Of a DNA stretch of 7,491 nucleotides, positions 5,152-7,491 are shown one piece after another. The translations under genes and the position numbers were made by a program. The notes beneath the pieces are model-generated. The model saw nothing but the letters and a program-made list of their open reading frames with translations. It made no database searches and had not been told where the DNA came from. Numbering within the stretch: the stretch's first letter is position 1; each line of letters begins with the position of its first letter. This DNA comes from PFL42 sp964492235 (GTDB lineage: Bacteria > Chloroflexota > Anaerolineae > Anaerolineales > E44-bin32): the NCBI GenBank assembly GCA_964492235.1, contig CAZBJQ010000130.1, positions 1 through 7,491 on the forward strand, read 5' to 3'.

Positions 5152-7221
5152 TTGGCCGACCTGCGCTGCCCCAACTGCGGACATCTCAATCCACCGGAGA
5201 CACTCTCCTGTGTGGAGTGCGGTGTCGGATTGGGGACAGGCGAGGCGCAACCGGGGATTCTGCCGGACTGGCTGGCGAGCATTCGCCAAGAGTCGGCAGG
5301 GGAACCGCCGGAGGTGCCCGCAGGTGAGGGCTCGACCGACTGGCTCTCGCAGCTGCGCGAAGCCGACGTTGCCTGGCAAAAAGGTCCGCCCGCCGGCGAT
5401 CAGCCAACCTGGCTGCGGGCGGAAGTCCCGGCTAACGAACCGTCAGTCTCTCCTCGGCCGGCTTCGTCCGCGCAGGCGGAGGGATCTGGTGCCCCTGCCG
5501 GGGCGGGCGGGCCCGACGAAGTGCCCGATTGGCTTGCCCGGATTCGAGAGCGACAGGCAGAGGATGGCCAGGCGCCGGGCGGCTTCGAGCGGCCGCCCGG
5601 GATGCCCCCCGAGCGGGGGCAGGCCGCGGGGCGCGAAGAAGAACCCGATTCCCGACCGTTACCTCCCTTGCAGTTGCCTGAAAGCGATGAAGTGGACAGC
5701 GGCGTCTTCTATCCGACGGGAGGCCCAAAAGCCGGGCGGCCCGCACCGAGCCTGCGTGATGTCCCCTCGGGGCCGGATGTGGAGCGCGCCGGCGCCCCCG
5801 GGCGTCCCGCCGGAGCGGCGAGCGAGGCCCCCAGCCCAGGCTGGCTCGGCCAATTGGAGGAGAGCCCGCCGGGACGGCCGCCGAGCGCCGGGGGCCTGCC
5901 GCATGTACCGGCGCTGATGAGCGGTGAGGCGCTCACCGGCCCGCAGCTTCCCGGAGAGGACTTCGCTCCGGATGCCTTCTCCCTGCCGGAGTGGCTCGGC
6001 CAGCTGGGGTCGGAGTCAGCGGGGGTCGAGGCGGCGGCCGAAGGCAGACCGGATTTGGCGCCAGCGACGCTGCCGGCCTGGTTGGAAGCGATGCGTCCGG
6101 TGGATCCGTTCCGCTCCGCGGTCGAGATCGGCCCGGAGGAGGAACAGATCGTGGAGGCGGCCGGTCCGCTGGCGGGTCTGCGCGGTGTGTTGCTGGCGGA
6201 GCCCGTCGTGGCTATCCCGCGCATGGCGAGCGCCGGCCCGGCGATGCTCGAGATCACCGAGCGCCAGTACGCCCAGGCGGAGCTCATGCACCGGCTGGTC
6301 GAGGAAGAGCAGCGCGAGGCCTCCCCGGCAGCGCCGCGCCGGCGGCGAATTCCGATCGTGCGCTGGCTGGTTGCCATCGTCCTGTTGGCGGCGGCGGCGC
6401 TGCCGACCGTTGCTGGCTTCCCCACCTTCCCTCTCCCGAGCACCAAGCCGCTCGAGCTCGATCCCCTGGTGAACCTGGTCGCGGCGGCCCCGGCCAACCG
6501 GCCGGCCCTTGTGGTGTTCGACTTCGAACCTGGCAATGCCGGCGAGATGCAGGCCGTAGCAGAACCGATGCTGGATCAGATGATGCAGCAAGGGATCAGC
6601 ATAGCCACGCTGTCGACGCGTACGGCCGGCTCGATGATGGCGGACCAGATGCTTCGCACCATCGGCGCCAACTACGCCTACACCAACGGCCAAGGATATG
6701 TCAACCTCGGCTATCTCGCCGGCGGATCCACCGGCATCCAACTCTTCGCACAGAATCCACAGGGCGTGCCGATCAGTGGGTTCTCGCTCCCCTCTGCGCC
6801 GGACGGCACGCAGCTGTCGTCCCCCTGGCAGGTCCCGATGGTGGCCGGCGTGGATGAGCTTGCCGACTTCGGAATCGTGGCCGTGATCAGCGCCAGTGGC
6901 GAAACGGCGCGCAGCTGGATCGAGCAAACCTCTTCTTGGCTGGGTGCGACGCCGTTGGTGATGGTGATCACGACCGGCGCCGATCCGATCGTGCGCCCGT
7001 ATTATGAAGCGCAGAACCCACAGGTCGACGGCATGCTCTCAGGCCTGCCAACGGCATTGGTGTACTCCATGCACGTCGGCCGACCCGGGGCCGCCTTCTC
7101 GCTGTGGAACGCCTACGGTTTGATGCTATGGGCGGCGATTGTGATCCTGGCGTTGGGAAGCATCCCGGGCTTCGTCGCCTGGCTCGAGAAAAGGCGCAAG
7201 ACGCGAGAAGAGCGGCGATGA
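5152..7221 (+). CDS. Zinc-ribbon, W-L-repeat, two-helix membrane protein with extracytoplasmic domain
   Basis: The 689-residue protein is modular. An N-terminal zinc ribbon (CPNCG...CVECG; Cys6, 9, 20, 23) is followed by a long Pro/Gly/Ala-rich, probably disordered region to about 330 that carries seven short W-L motifs. A conserved-looking segment GPLAGLRGVLLAEPVVAIPR (338-357) and a charged helix (QYAQAELMHRLVEEEQRE, 372-389) lead to the basic PRRRRIPIVRW and a membrane helix at about 402-421. Residues about 422-650 form an alpha/beta domain (PALVVFDFEP 451-460, YVNLGYLAGGSTG 516-528, FGIVAVISASGE 573-584), then a second helix at about 652-676 and a very basic tail. Positive flanks put the ribbon and the tail in the cytoplasm and the alpha/beta domain outside. 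TTG at 5152 is the only start that keeps the ribbon; GGAG lies seven bases upstream. Function unknown; a scaffold or sensor is possible. Confidence 0.88.
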   Translation: MADLRCPNCGHLNPPETLSCVECGVGLGTGEAQPGILPDWLASIRQESAGEPPEVPAGEGSTDWLSQLREADVAWQKGPPAGDQPTWLRAEVPANEPSVSPRPASSAQAEGSGAPAGAGGPDEVPDWLARIRERQAEDGQAPGGFERPPGMPPERGQAAGREEEPDSRPLPPLQLPESDEVDSGVFYPTGGPKAGRPAPSLRDVPSGPDVERAGAPGRPAGAASEAPSPGWLGQLEESPPGRPPSAGGLPHVPALMSGEALTGPQLPGEDFAPDAFSLPEWLGQLGSESAGVEAAAEGRPDLAPATLPAWLEAMRPVDPFRSAVEIGPEEEQIVEAAGPLAGLRGVLLAEPVVAIPRMASAGPAMLEITERQYAQAELMHRLVEEEQREASPAAPRRRRIPIVRWLVAIVLLAAAALPTVAGFPTFPLPSTKPLELDPLVNLVAAAPANRPALVVFDFEPGNAGEMQAVAEPMLDQMMQQGISIATLSTRTAGSMMADQMLRTIGANYAYTNGQGYVNLGYLAGGSTGIQLFAQNPQGVPISGFSLPSAPDGTQLSSPWQVPMVAGVDELADFGIVAVISASGETARSWIEQTSSWLGATPLVMVITTGADPIVRPYYEAQNPQVDGMLSGLPTALVYSMHVGRPGAAFSLWNAYGLMLWAAIVILALGSIPGFVAWLEKRRKTREERR
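5263..6099 (+). repeat. Seven W-L short linear motifs in a disordered linker
   Basis: Within the zinc-ribbon protein the motif P/T-D/E/T/G/A-W-L-x-x-I/L/M-R/E recurs: PDWLASIR (38-45), TDWLSQLR (62-69), PTWLRAEV (85-92), PDWLARIR (125-132), PGWLGQLE (229-236), PEWLGQLG (279-286) and PAWLEAMR (308-315). Spacing is irregular (23 to 104 residues) and the linkers are low-complexity Pro/Gly/Ala. The constant W-L plus aliphatic pattern is typical of short amphipathic docking helices; the binding partner is unknown. Confidence 0.8.
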
Positions 7222-7491
7222 CCGACATGGCGGTCATGCTGGACAGCCTGATCGGACCCCTTGTGGCCGCGCTGCTCACGCTGATGGTCCTCAGCTATCT
7301 GATCGGTGACAACCCGTTCTTCCGTATCGCGGCCTACCTGTTTGTCGGCGTCGCCGCCGGATACGCCGGGGCGATCGTTGTGCGCGGCGTGCTCTGGCCA
7401 AGCCTGATCGATCCTATCCAGCGAGCCGGCGTCGGCGGTTTGTCGGATCCAGACCTGATCGCTGGCGTGCTGCTGCCGGGCGTACTGGTCG
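7218..7491 (+). CDS. Membrane protein of unknown function, N-terminal part only
   Basis: The frame runs from the ATG at 7218 to the window edge (91 residues visible). Two hydrophobic helices are clear at about 12-29 and 35-56, and a third hydrophobic segment begins near 80 (LIAGVLLPGVLV). The YLIGDNPFFRIAAYLFVGVA stretch (27-46), with the short charged GDNPFFR turn between helices, is the most distinctive part. The start overlaps the previous stop (ATGA), as elsewhere in the cluster. An ATG at 7227 is an alternative; neither has a strong ribosome site (only GAGAAGAG upstream). It is presumably another subunit of the same membrane assembly. No function can be given. Confidence 0.72.
   Translation, partial: MTDMAVMLDSLIGPLVAALLTLMVLSYLIGDNPFFRIAAYLFVGVAAGYAGAIVVRGVLWPSLIDPIQRAGVGGLSDPDLIAGVLLPGVLV

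Noticed and set aside
5709..6927. Long minus-strand open frames (about 275 and 303 codons) and a 288-codon plus-strand frame over the zinc-ribbon gene
   Set aside because: They are shadows of the real gene. Their translations are Arg/Gly/Ser/Ala-rich without recognisable motifs, and long chance frames are expected in GC-rich DNA.

Overview
The window is GC-rich, densely coded chromosomal DNA. It looks like a member of the Chloroflexota, probably an Anaerolineae-type lineage. That placement rests on family recognition (a zinc-ribbon protein with repeated P-x-W-L-x-x-I/L-R motifs, a DUF6754-like protein and a nurA/herA operon) and on TTG/GTG start use, not on a search. There are no RNA genes, mobile elements or CRISPR arrays, and no gene-free stretch longer than about 175 bases.

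The left half (1-3355) is a minus-strand operon read right to left. It holds nurA (NurA-fold nuclease), a 202-residue gene that looks like a free-standing HAS-barrel protein, and herA (hexameric FtsK/HerA-superfamily ATPase), whose C-terminal end is cut off by the window edge. HerA and NurA are known partners in DNA-end resection: the ATPase pumps DNA and the nuclease degrades it. The middle protein resembles the N-terminal, non-ATPase part of HerA, which is the part that contacts NurA in characterised systems. It is a good candidate for a third subunit or adaptor.

The centre (about 3356-3528) is a divergent control region. It has a TATAAT box in front of nurA, an extended -10 (TGC-TATACT) in front of the plus-strand cluster, a 9-base inverted repeat bracketing the -35 zone of the plus-strand promoter, and a 12-base perfect palindrome.

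The right half (3529-7491) is a tightly packed plus-strand cluster of five genes, with 4-base overlaps or a 2-base gap at every junction. It encodes an 82-residue protein, a DUF6754-like protein with a membrane segment at each end, a six-helix membrane protein, a 689-residue protein (zinc ribbon, disordered W-L repeat region, membrane helix, extracytoplasmic domain, membrane helix) and the start of another membrane protein. I infer an uncharacterised membrane complex; its function cannot be read from the sequence. The two operons share a control region, but nothing here shows that they work together.
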